In this document: piece by piece, positions 35,301 to 45,224 of the stretch | How positions within the stretch are numbered: position 1 is the stretch's first letter | Layout of the letters: each line of letters starts with the position of its first letter | Assembly: GCA_030267565.1 (NCBI GenBank) | Contig: BRXU01000004.1 | Span: 3,168,501-3,232,500 of the forward strand | Direction of reading: 5' to 3' | From: Pleodorina starrii | Taxonomy: Eukaryota > Chlorophyta > Chlorophyceae > Chlamydomonadales > Volvocaceae | DNA length: 64,000 nt | Notes under the pieces: generated by a model | Seen by the model: only the letters and a program-made list of their open reading frames with translations | What the model was told of the DNA's origin: nothing | Databases searched by the model: none | Position numbers and translations under genes: made by a program

Positions 35301-38300
35301 GCCGCGGCGAGCGCGGCTGCTCGCGAAAAGGCCGCTAGCGGTGGACCCAGGGGCTGCAGCTGCGTTCTGCTGGCTCGGCCTTCGTCAGCGCTGGGAGCCG
35401 TAGGGTCCGCACAGGGTGACGAGGCCCCAGCAGCGCCGGCGTCTTTTGGTGAAGGCAAGAATGGAAGGGGACGGCCCGTGTCGTCAACCCCCAGGTCATG
35501 CGAAGCCACCTTGACCACGGGCCGCGTAGGCGGTGACAGTCCCGCCAGGGAAAAGGAGCTGTACGCGGGCAGCTGAGGCACCTCCAGAGCCGGCGGGCCC
35601 TGCTGCTGCTGCTCCGATTGCTGCTTGTGCAGCGCGGGGAGGTGCTGCGAACCTTGCGAGCCCATCGTGCGAAGCTGGCGCTGCAAAACGGTTGGCGACG
35701 CTGCTGCTGCAGCCGCCACCACCGATGGCTGCTGAAAGCCCGTCGCCGACGGCCGGCCACCACCAGTCGCTGCCGCCGCGGCTGCTTGGGTGAGAGACAG
35801 GTCCAAATGGACGCTGTTCACGCCGCTGGACGCCCCGGACGCCCCGGACGCCGCCATCGGCGTGAGCTGGCGCCTGCTGCTGCTCTGAGCCCCAGTGGCC
35901 GCGGACCACGGCCGCAATGCCGCAGCGCCTCCGCTACTCGGCCCTGCAGCGTCGCCCGGGGCTGCCTGCCCGCATTGGGTGACCGCATCTCGATGCACTC
36001 CTGCCATCGCCTCCTCGTCCATCTTGCGGCTGTTGCGCTGTAGGCGGCTGCCGATGTGGGGCACTGTCGGCGAGGTCAAGTAGGGAGCCGGGTCTGCGCC
36101 AGGCGGCGGGCTGGGGGGCACGTACGGACTAGCGGCGACGCCGGGTGACGGCGCTGCGTCGGCCTTTTGACTGGGGCTGCCGTACAGCACCATGTCGCCG
36201 TCACCGCCCGGCCGGACGGCTGACGACGCCGACGGCGAGGCCGTGTTGACGCTGCCGCGGTTCACCCGTGCAGGCGACGCGGACGCGGCGAACATCTCGG
36301 TGCGCCCTGCCGCCATGCTGCCTGCTGCTGCGCCGTGCCCAGTCCCTCCCGCGCCAGCGCTGGGTGAGGTGCTGACGGGCCGCAGCTCGAACCGCACGCT
36401 GCCCGCGACAGTTGCGGCTGTGCCAGTGGAGGCTGGCGCCGCGTAGAGCCGCGCATGCGGGTGCTCGCCACCCAGCGCCGGGCCCTCCTCCAGGTACTCG
36501 TTCAGCGCGGGGCAGCCGTCCACCGTGCTTCGCCTGCAGCCGCCATCCAACCTGTTTCGCCTGCTTCCAACGCCGTCCAGAGCGCTATGCCTGCCTTCGC
36601 CGTCCATGGTGTTGCGACGGCTGGCTTTGTCCGAAGGCACACTGGATTTGGGCGCCAAGCTGTAGAGCACGGGCTGGGGGTGCTGCTGTGCGGCTGCAGC
36701 CTCAGCAGCACACGTCACGGAGCCGGAGTCACGCAGCCCGGCGGCTGACAGCGCAGTAGCACCGTCCACCGAGATCTCAATCGTCCGCGACAGCATGTCA
36801 AAGCGATCGACATCTATGCTGGTATCCACGCGTGCTCCAGGGCGCTCCGCTTGGTGCGGGTGGGCAGTCTCACCCTGTAGCAGCGCCCCGGGCGAAGCCG
36901 CGCCCGCAAAGGCGGCGGCCCGGCCGCCGGCGCCACTGGCATTCCGCGTACTAGCGTCAAACCCTCGGGCTGCCACGGCCGCCGGCACGGCCACAGGCGC
37001 CGCCGTCAGCGCCCCGGGGCACAACACCATGTGGCGCCCGTGCCCCATCTGAGCCACGCCGCTAACTCCCTGATGCAGCACAGCCAACCGCGACAATGGG
37101 GAGTCCGACTGCTCCTGGGCAGCGTGCTCTCGCAAGCTCCCGGATATTGCAGCGCCTAGCGCAGCGTCCAGGTCCATACCATCCCCCTTCGCCAGGGCAG
37201 CTAGGACGTCGTCCGGCACGTCGAGCCCCTCCATGCTGGCGCCCATGGTGCCGCTGCCGCCCAGCGCAAAGCGGGGAGTGGCCAGCAGCGCGCGAAGCGC
37301 CTCCTCCGTCTCCAGGCTCGTCACCACCAGCGGCGTGCGCGGCCCTGAGCGGGAATGCGGCCGGGGGACCTGGTCTGCGAAGCCGGTGTCGGGCTGCAGC
37401 GCGGCTTGCAGCGTCACCTGCTGATTGTCGCCGTCCTCCGCCTGCGGCTGCGTTGGTCCCGCCGGCGCGCCTCCAGCACACAACGGCCCAACGATTCCGG
37501 CCGCCATAAAACTTTCGCTGACACGGATGACGCCGGCTGGCTGTGCGTCGTCGTCCTCCTCGCTGTCTATACCGTCAAACGGCCTGCCCGGGAGAGCAAG
37601 CGTGTACGGCGAGCAATCGTCGTCGCCCGACATTGCCCCGTTGCCTGCGTCTGCACCGAAGCCAGCAACGTTTGTGAGCGGCGAGGAATCATCGCTTGCG
37701 GTTGATCGAGAGGCCGTGTGCCCCTGAGGCGCAGACAGCCCTGGGCTAGGGCTCACGCTGGCTGCCGAGCCATGAGGCTTCTGCCAGACACCCTGAGAGC
37801 TGCTGCTGATGGAGGCGGTTAGCGGGTAGTCTCCGCCGCGGCTGTCCGGTGTCGCGTATGATACATGGTCGACGCCCCTGGCGTCATACACGGCGTAGGG
37901 CCTCATCGACGACGTCCGAGAGGAGCTAACGGTGCCGAGCCGGGATGCTCCGTGAGGCGTGGCCCCTTTTTGCTCGTTGTGTGTGGACGGTGTCCCGGGG
38001 GTGTCGGTCTGGAGCCTTGAGGAGGCTGCTGACGGAGTGACGGACTGCGTCATGGAAGTGGATTCGGAAATCGAAGGGCTGTCGATGGGCCCCTGGGATG
38101 TGGCACGATTTCTACCACCTACAAACGCACACGTGACAAGCAGCCGAAAAGGGACAAGTCAGGCACGATTTGCCCCAGTAGCGCGAGAATGGCAAATGGT
38201 ATGGCCACTTACTCGTTCCTTTTTGAACGCCTGCCAACGGCGGCGACGTCGAGTGGAACGTGCAAAGGTCCTGCCGGGATTTGGCACAAGCTCCGGTTGT

Positions 38301-39067
38301 CGTTGACCCCCCTGCGCAACGTGAAAGGTGGGGTGCATTTGATGTGCATTCCACACGGGCTACGTGTAGGCACTTTCAGCCAGCTAGTCCAAGGTCCCAC
38401 AATATCGTCGTCCCCACATGTGATTTGGCATGCATACCTGGCGAGGTGCGCTTGTTTGCTAGCACAGCGCCAGCTTCCGAAGCCTCGTCTCCGAAGTGCA
38501 GGGAGCGGCGAGCGCCGCCCTGGCTGCCACTGGACGACCGAAGAGCCCCGCTGCCACCGTCATCCGCGGGAGATCCCTGCAGTGCTTCCCTCTCGTCACA
38601 GTGAGAGGCGCCAAGCAGTTCCTGGTACTCCGGCGGAAGCCCGGCCTGCGGTGTTTTGTACGAGCCTTACGCAACCGCAGCCACTCCAAAACAGTGTTGG
38701 ATACAGGTCTTATGTTTCCAACGTTCGACGCGCCAGGCTGCCAACGTACCGGCTGTCGAGAGACACACTGCGAATCGGAGCTCCATCGCTTTGCGAGGTG
38801 TCCAGCGTGCTCCTGGCTACGAAGCCTGCCCACGCGGTCCGGGCGGCTTGCACAAAACTGCACCAAGTACACGGGCGCGAAGCTTTGACCATGGGATCTG
38901 CGGAGAGCCATGTTCGCGCCTGCAGACCCTGAGCTTGCAGCTGTGCTCACCTGCTGATGCTGGGCCTGAATTTCGTCCAGTTGACGTCCCATAACCTCAA
39001 GATATGATTGCATATCCAGCGTCCCCAGCTTTGCGGCTCCTCCGCCCGAGGACCGTGAAGCCTTCAT
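32309..39067 (-). CDS. Large low-complexity protein of unknown function, 1739 aa
   Basis: I do not recognise a family. Six exons close perfectly in phase: 39067-38951, 38645-38438, 38118-34976, 34668-33653, 33333-32983 and 32693-32309. The N-terminus is the most protein-like part: a short helix MQSYLEVMGRQLDEIQAQHQ followed by AGLPPEYQELLGA. The 1047-codon third exon is Ala/Gly/Ser/Pro-rich with acidic patches (DSEEDDDA) and a short repeat rich in RRNT/RRST and DG (36517-36620). Near the C-terminus there is a basic segment KVDWSHVKPRTNSRNPDYY and the protein ends LLAHVNTLLRDFDKIVL. There is no transit peptide, signal peptide or membrane segment. The composition suggests a scaffold or regulatory protein, perhaps phosphorylated; this is inference only. 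ATG at 39067 was chosen as the first in-frame Met of exon 1. Confidence 0.72.
36517..36620 (-). repeat. Degenerate 9-10 residue repeat within the 1739-aa protein
   Basis: Translated on -, four consecutive units read RRNTMDGEG, RHSALDGVG, RRNRLDGGC and RRSTVDGC. Each has a basic pair, a variable residue or two, a hydrophobic residue, then Asp-Gly. RRNT and RRST fit basophilic kinase sites. Confidence 0.75.
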
Positions 39068-39679
39068 TTTACGTGAGGAACAGCTATCATGAGCAAGGCC
39101 CAGCATCCACAACTGCTTACATGCGGACATTCCGATTGTAGCCCCTACCTTATCCATCTTTTTTGGCACGTTACAAAGTCGTTCGCGCCTGGCCCATTAC
39201 AATTTGCAAGATGGTAGTCGCATTTTTATCTAAGGGACTTGCCTCTGCACGCGCCCATACGAAATTATGTTATTGAAGAACGCGGGCAGGCTGTGTTTCC
39301 CGAATATTGAAGTCAACAGGGGGTCCCGTTAAGTACGGCACATCGCCATCGTCGGCTTTCTCCGCCGAGGCCAGAAGCGCGTCACGACGCATCGTAGCTC
39401 GCACATGTAAGGCCGTCTTGCAGTTCGCGAAGCTGGGCCCCCGCCTCTCCACCGACGCTCAGCCCGTAGTGCACTTCTCCGAAGACAGGCACCCTGTTGC
39501 AAGTGATTTCGCGACGTGAGTCCTCTAAAGTGGAATGGAGCGGATTGGGTTCTCGAAGGGAGTTCGCGTGCCAGCAACAAAACACAGCAATGTGCCCGCT
39601 GAGCGTGCCATGCCCCTTCCCTCCCCTCCAGTGTTGTCCTACGGCGCAGCCCTTATATTCAATCAGGCCCCACTTCATC
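39068..39679. other. Spacer between NAT9 and the 1739-aa protein gene
   Basis: Both neighbours are on the minus strand. TTACA (TGTAA on -) occurs at 39171-39175 and again near 39195, about 490 bp after the NAT9 stop. The NAT9 3' end would therefore nearly abut the 5' end of the large gene. No coding region seen. Confidence 0.45.
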
Positions 39680-40605
39680 CTACACTATTATCAAGTGCAA
39701 GACGCTGTCTCCCTCCAAATACTGCGGCAAGTGGCGCAGACAAGTCTCCAGGAACCAAAATGCGCCGTACCCCTCCCTACTGTACCTGCGGAACTCAGTA
39801 AAGCCCAGGCCCTCGAAAAGCCGTCGGGAAGGCCCGTTGACCTCGTGTATCTTCGCGATGTAGCGTTTGACGCCCAACTCCCTATGAAATACGGTAACGT
39901 ATGTGGCATCTCTGTGCGAAAGTCTGTCGACGTGATCAGCCAATACATACCTGCTCGCGTACGCCATCAGCAAGCGCAGGGCCTCCTTGGCCAGGCCCTT
40001 GCCGCGGCTGGCCTGTTCCGCGATCATAACCTCAATCTCCGCCGCCTCACGGCCCCCGTCCTCCTCGTCGATGGTGAAGAAGAGGTTGACGTCCCCCGCC
40101 ATGCCGCCCCCGTGAGAACCCGTCCCTGGTGTGTCTGGCTTGCTGCGATCCAATATGATAAATGTCAGCTTGTCCTCGTCCTCCGCCCAAGACCGCTACA
40201 GACGGGGAAATGTGAGGAAAGCGGTTTGGCAGGGGGCATCGTCACTAACACCGACCATCCACCCACGTACAGTGTGAGGGCGATTGAGGGAATGGGATGC
40301 GTCAGGACGTGCAGCCAGTGGTGCGAATGAGCAATATACAAATCCGCGCATGGGACACACTGCAGAACTCCTACGATGTACATCGATTGCCGGGCTGGGC
40401 AGGCAAGCCCCTCGCCTTCGCACTGGACGTACGGGTACCGTACCTGCATTTCATACTCCTCGTCCATGGTGAGAGGCTCCGACGCTGTGGTCTCCTGAAG
40501 ATGTGGATCTTGCATCCATTCATGGTAGCGAGGTACGTGTTCCTTGCGATATGGGACCAGCACTACGAGGTCTCCTTGTACGCAGGTGTTGGTGTTGATG
40601 CGCAT
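39680..40605 (-). CDS. NAT9: NAT9-type GNAT N-acetyltransferase, 202 aa
   Basis: Three exons (40605-40444, 40195-39951, 39881-39680) give a protein close to the size of animal NAT9 (about 207 aa). The start MRINTNTCVQGDLVVLVPYR, then RYHEWMQDP, TASEPLTMDEEYEMQ, SWAEDEDKLTFIILD and GDVNLFF follow the NAT9 pattern. The acetyl-CoA site is EIEVMIAEQASRGKGLAKEA (Q/RxxGxG/A type, here RGKGLA), then EVNGPSRRLFEGLGF, the usual GNAT motif B helix. ATG at 40605 is preferred over 40632 because the family begins MRxNxNT. Animal NAT9 influences microtubule stability; the substrate in algae is unknown. Intron 2 is 69 nt, in frame and stop-free, so read-through would only insert 23 residues. Confidence 0.88.
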
Positions 40606-40955
40606 CGTGGGGCGTAACTCGTTAGGCTGCAATTTACCAATAGCGTATATCTAGTATCGATGCATGTCAGTGACGAACGGAACCGTTGTCGGCTGTCCAT
40701 CTTGTCCCTTGTCCGCGCTCCGGAACCCCGAACAGCCCCCTGGAAGTCTGTGTTGGCAGTTTATTGTATGGCATGTTCTGTCATGGTATAGTATACTCAA
40801 TTCTTAAAGGGAATGATCGGTCGTTCTACGGTATGCTAATACATCACCCCTTCATTAGCGGAGCGTTTGTGTACTAGGTCCTACACACCGGCACACAGAT
40901 TACCTAATGCAACAAAGTATATTTTGTATAAGTAAGGTCGCCTTTCGGTGTAGCA
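40606..40955. promoter_or_regulatory. Divergent upstream region, NAT9 / HIRAN
   Basis: About 350 bp between the proposed starts, AT-richer than the flanks. No motif identified. Its right border depends on the unproven HIRAN start. Confidence 0.4.
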
Positions 40956-42291
40956 GTGTTACACACCAAGGCAGAAGAAATGCTGCAGTCTTTGTTAAGG
41001 CACATCTTCCAAGTCCGTCTGATACCTCGAAGGTGGGGGCGCACGTGTAATAGCTCTGCAACGTACACGGGTCAGCTGCGTTGCGTGATGTGCCCATGCC
41101 ATGCGTGCGCTTCGCTGCCGTGCGTGCGATGCTCGCAGACAGCGCCTCTTTTTGCAGGGCGCAAGTCCTTTGAGGACAAAGTTCCACTGGAAAGTTTTTC
41201 AATCGCTGGCGTCACCTTCGAAGGGCGTCAGGTGGGACAGGGCCCTGTCATTAGCTGTCTATACTTTGATTGTAACCAGCAGCGGTGGTGCCGGGCACCG
41301 CCCCGCCCTTCCCGTCCAACTTTCCAATGTCCAGCCATTGGCTTCAGCGTTCCATGACTGTGCACCTGCAGGAACTTATACGCGAGCTACAACCGGATCA
41401 AATCGTCTACCTTGAACGTGAACCTTGGAACCAACACGATCCGCTGGCCGTGCGCGTCATGAACCTGGACGGCCGAACGTTGGGTTATATCCCGCGGCGG
41501 GACGGCTTGAACGCCAAGTTCACGTACGAAGGCACATTTGGCCTCATTGCATCAGTAGGGCCCGCAAAGGATTCTCTTCAGTACGGGGCTCGGCTATATG
41601 GTACGTCACCACCCCAAAGCAAACCAGGCAGCGCCCAAGCGACCCATGCCTCCCATAACGGCCGACATTCCATGCCCTTGACATATTACAGACCTCTAGC
41701 CTAACAGCAACGAGCCCCGAAATTGTAACCCAAACCTGCAAACGCACAGCAAACTGCAAGTTGACGGCAGTGACTGATCATCCGATGTGTCACGCTTATG
41801 CAGCCCGTCCCAAGCTCGGGAGCCTGCTGCTCGATCCCCTGGTGCTGCCCAGCGTCGAGGCCGCTCGCCTGACAGACATGAACGCCGTTTTCGGCGCGCT
41901 GTGGCCAGCCGTGCTGGCGACGACCTTAGCGGCGGCCGAATACCGCTGCGAAGTCACGGGCATCACACAAGCGCAGCTGCCACTGGAGCTTACACCCCAC
42001 TGGCGGTACAATGCACGGGAGATGGCGGTCCAGCTGACGCGACTGGTTGGCCTTTGCCAGCCCGTCGCTGCCGCAAAGGCACGCCTGGAGCAGGCCATCG
42101 CCGGTATGGCGGGCGAAGACGCCTCGGCAGCAGCCGCGGCACTGCAGGAGCTGCAGGCCAGCCCGGACGGCCAGCTGTTTACGGAGATTAACGGGCTCGC
42201 CGAGCAGGATGCTGTCCAGTACTTTGAGCTTGTGCGGCGACGGGCGCACATGGTGGAGGCGGAGCGGTGGCGGGTGGAGGTGCTGCTGTGA
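40956..42291 (+). CDS. HIRAN-domain protein, about 330 aa
   Basis: Exons 40956-41231, 41372-41600 and 41804-42291, all in phase. Residues about 73-170 form a HIRAN domain: LESFSIAGVTFEGRQ, YLEREPWNQHDPLAVRVMNL, GRTLGYIPRRDG and FGLIASVGPA. HIRAN domains bind 3' DNA ends in HLTF-like helicases and also occur alone in plants. The C-terminal third contains EYRCEVTG and LELTPHWRYN followed by LVGLCQP. This resembles the degenerate HNH-like module that follows HIRAN in some plant proteins, but with too few Cys/His for an intact metal site. There is no helicase or RING domain. The N-terminal 70 residues are Cys/Arg-rich and uncertain. They read through a possible intron (acceptor tttttgcag at about 41156), so the true start may differ. 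Confidence 0.75.
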
Positions 42292-42558
42292 TGCGCAGGG
42301 CGCACCGGGCCGCAGCCATCACCGACGACTGGGTCCCTGCATTCCAACAGGGAGAGGGGACGCACAGCATGATGCACTGGCGTTTGCTGTCGCTGGCTTG
42401 CAGTCCGCTACTGGATATGACTTAGGAAGGAAGGGCTAGCTTGTGTGCCTCGAGAACAGAGGCCTAGGGAGGGCGTCAAGAAGTCGGTTGATTTCCAACA
42501 ACAACTTGTGGGGCCCGTACCTTCACATTCTATAGGTTCTTGTCCGCTGCTCTTCACA
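42292..42558. other. Convergent 3' region, HIRAN / POP4
   Basis: The 267 bp between facing stop codons hold no recognised feature. Two stop codons this close imply overlapping 3' UTRs. Confidence 0.5.
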
Positions 42559-44203
42559 TCAACCAGCAAGCCGAACCGTCGTGCCGTTCACATTGTAGTG
42601 CGCAATGCAGCCCTTGAGAGCAATCACTGCATGCAAAGCAGCGCGGACCGTGAGGCCCCGTTGTTATGTCTCTGGCTGCGCTGGCCTGCTGATTTAGTCA
42701 AGAGCCAGCACAAAAAAGCAATGCTCCAGCGAAACACGTACCACGGACACGGTCTCCGGGCGTGACCAGGTGAAGGCTACTACTGCTGCGCTTCAGCAAC
42801 ACACCCGTCGCACCCACGAGCTGCGGATTCGGGTGTTTGACGACGGTCAGCATGGCGCCATGCAAGTCCGCCGCGTGAGCAGATGTGCCGCCGCCGGCCC
42901 CACTGTTGCTGCTTGCCGCGGCGGCTCCCGTGGCCGTGGCGCTGCGCGCCAGGTTTTGCGTGTACTGCAACCAAAGCTCGTGTACGCGGAGCATTGCCTC
43001 GTAACTGCAAACATTCAAAAGTTGCACGGCACGGGGTGGCGTTCGCACGTTACAAGATAGGAAGGGCCTGATGGAGTTCCGAATCGCTTGAGAACCGTGC
43101 CGACCCACGTCTGGGCAAATTTCACGCAATCGAGCCTGTGGCGCTCGGTCCGGGCCGACGCTGTGGGGTTGTCGACCCTGGCATGCATCACGTGCTCACT
43201 GGACGACGCACCTTGGTGTGCGTTTCGCGGGCTGTGCTGGGTGAAGGTCCCTGTCTTTGGCCCGAGAGGTGCAACGCAACCTAGCAGAGAACTTGGTGCC
43301 TCGCCTGCGGGTTGCACGTCAATGGGGGAGCTCATTGGCGTCGGTCATGGCTTCCGTTCTTGGTTGCGCTGCGTTAATGCAGCCCCGGGCCAGGACTCTC
43401 CCCCAGCCGGCGATGTAAACAGTGGGGCCACTCATCGCAAGCCCACACCGTGCACCGTTCACTGCGCGCCCCCCTCTCGGACCACATGCGCAACCCGCCA
43501 GACCTGGCAAAGAGCCTGCTGGCCTTCACTGGCGCGGTCGGGTTATCCAGCATGACCGACCGATCTTGAAGCCTTTGAGCCAGGATGCCCCGCAGGTCGC
43601 TGCTGCTGGTGCGTGGGTTCGTGGCCATTAACTGCACGAGGATCTCCGCAGCCACCGAGTCGCCACCCGCTGCTGCTGCGGCGGCGACCGCACTCACAGC
43701 CGCCGCAGCCGTCTGCATCGCCGACGAAGAGCGCACCGCGATGGCCGTGTTCCCGCTGCCCTTCGCGACGGAAGCGGTGCGGATTCCGCCACCGGCGGGA
43801 CCGGCAGCCTCGGCAGCGGCCGCCGCTGCTGCCTTGGCGTGCGCAAGGGCCGCCGACAAGGATCCGTCCACAACGGCATCGCCAAGGCGATTGTAGGGGA
43901 ACTCCCCGTCTCCAGAGGCTGGTTCGGCAACTGCGCCTGGGAGCGCCTTGTTCGCGACGGCCGGCTGGGGAAGCCCCTGCTCCGCCGCTGGTGCGGACGT
44001 GCTTCGCGCCCTGGGCGCAGCTCCTGATAGTGCGTCATCTAGAGCCGCCAGTCTGAATCCAGAGCATGTTTTCGGCCGCCTGAACGATAAACTGTCGTGC
44101 CCTTCCCAAAACAGGACTTGTGGAGCATCCCATACCTGCGCCGCTTGGCGGCTGACACCGCAGGGCCGCCAGGGCTTGCTCCGCTGCGCTTTGCTGCCTT
44201 CAT
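42559..44203 (-). CDS. POP4: RNase P/MRP subunit p29 (POP4), 346 aa
   Basis: Protein subunit of RNase P and RNase MRP, acting in tRNA 5' maturation and rRNA processing. Five exons close in phase: 44203-44136, 44052-43504, 43304-43212, 43004-42742 and 42626-42559. The Sm-like p29 fold is in the last two exons: YEAMLRVHELWLQYTQNL, LHGAMLTVVKHPNPQLVGAT plus GVLL, SLHLVTPGDRV, then VIALKGCIAHYNVNGTTVRL plus AG at the stop. A basic stretch (RGTKFSARLRCTSRAKDRDL) precedes it. The first roughly 200 residues are an Ala-rich extension, and a 20-residue Ala/Ser/Gly insert sits after the HELWLQY helix; both are absent from short eukaryotic p29 proteins. ATG at 44203 gives a lysine/arginine-rich start in the correct phase. 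Confidence 0.87.
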
Positions 44204-45224
44204 GGCACCTGCGAGCACAGCTGGTGTGTTGCTGCCAAGGGCACCGCCAGGGTTGTGGTTGCGTCACCTCTGATGTGAGTAATTTATATGTACGATATTG
44301 ATGGGTTAGGAATGAGTGTTACGATAGCCAACTTTGGTATCGCCCGCATGCTGCTGTACACTGTACGATGGCGCAGTCATACGTGTCATTGTGCGTTTCT
44401 CCCAACCCGAGAACTTAGCAGGGCCGCGTGAATAATTGTAATAAATTCTTAGCACCTGTTCTGGCTTACAGTTCAAGCCAGGGATAATTAACTGGCCGCG
44501 ACGCGCTTGCAAAAGCAGTAAAATGGTAGTCGCTAGCCTCGCCGCAATTTTGTTATATGTAAGCAAAATCTGAAATGGGTAATTCAGTTGACACGCCGTG
44601 TTCAACGGCATTTGGCAGCAGCAGCCGCTCAAAGCCTGGCCTGCGGAAGCCAGGTCTCAGATGCTGGAAGACATTTCTGCGGCAACAGAAGAGAAAAGCA
44701 TGGGCTTGGGGTAGCCTAGGTCTCCAGGGCCGAAGGTGGGAACCAGACCGTTGACCCTTTGCTATTGTTAGAGGCGCGTTACAAATTGTTTGCGCGACAG
44801 GTACCTCCGGGCTCTGGCCTACATCTTCAATGTGCACACGCTGGTCTTGATGACTGTGGCGTGCGGATCTGTCGCGCTTTGCTACCAACTCAACTTCAGG
44901 TAGCGCAGCACGAATATGCCCCAACGGAAACGCCATCCCACCTTCACCGGTCTGTCTATTATGTTTGGACACATTGTCAAGCAACCCAATTAACGCCCGA
45001 GGTTAATGTCTGTGCTGTTCCGTGACGAGGGACCTCCCGAGTAGCAGCACACATTGCCACCTATTAGTAGAACCTTGCTGGCTATATCACATCCTGGCTG
45101 CCTCCGAAGCAGTTACGATAGGCTGTGGACATTAGGAGCTTGCTCCAGCGTGCGCTCCGGTGAAGCTCCCGCTGGGGTGTGTATGGGTTGCGCTTCGGAA
45201 CCACGGCACCCCCGAGCATAAGTC
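44204..45224. promoter_or_regulatory. Divergent region, POP4 / bestrophin-like
   Basis: About 1 kb, AT-rich, without a recognised gene. The missing first exon(s) of the bestrophin-like gene may lie here. Open frames at 44553-44984 (-) and 44759-45025 (+) show no family resemblance. Confidence 0.4.
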
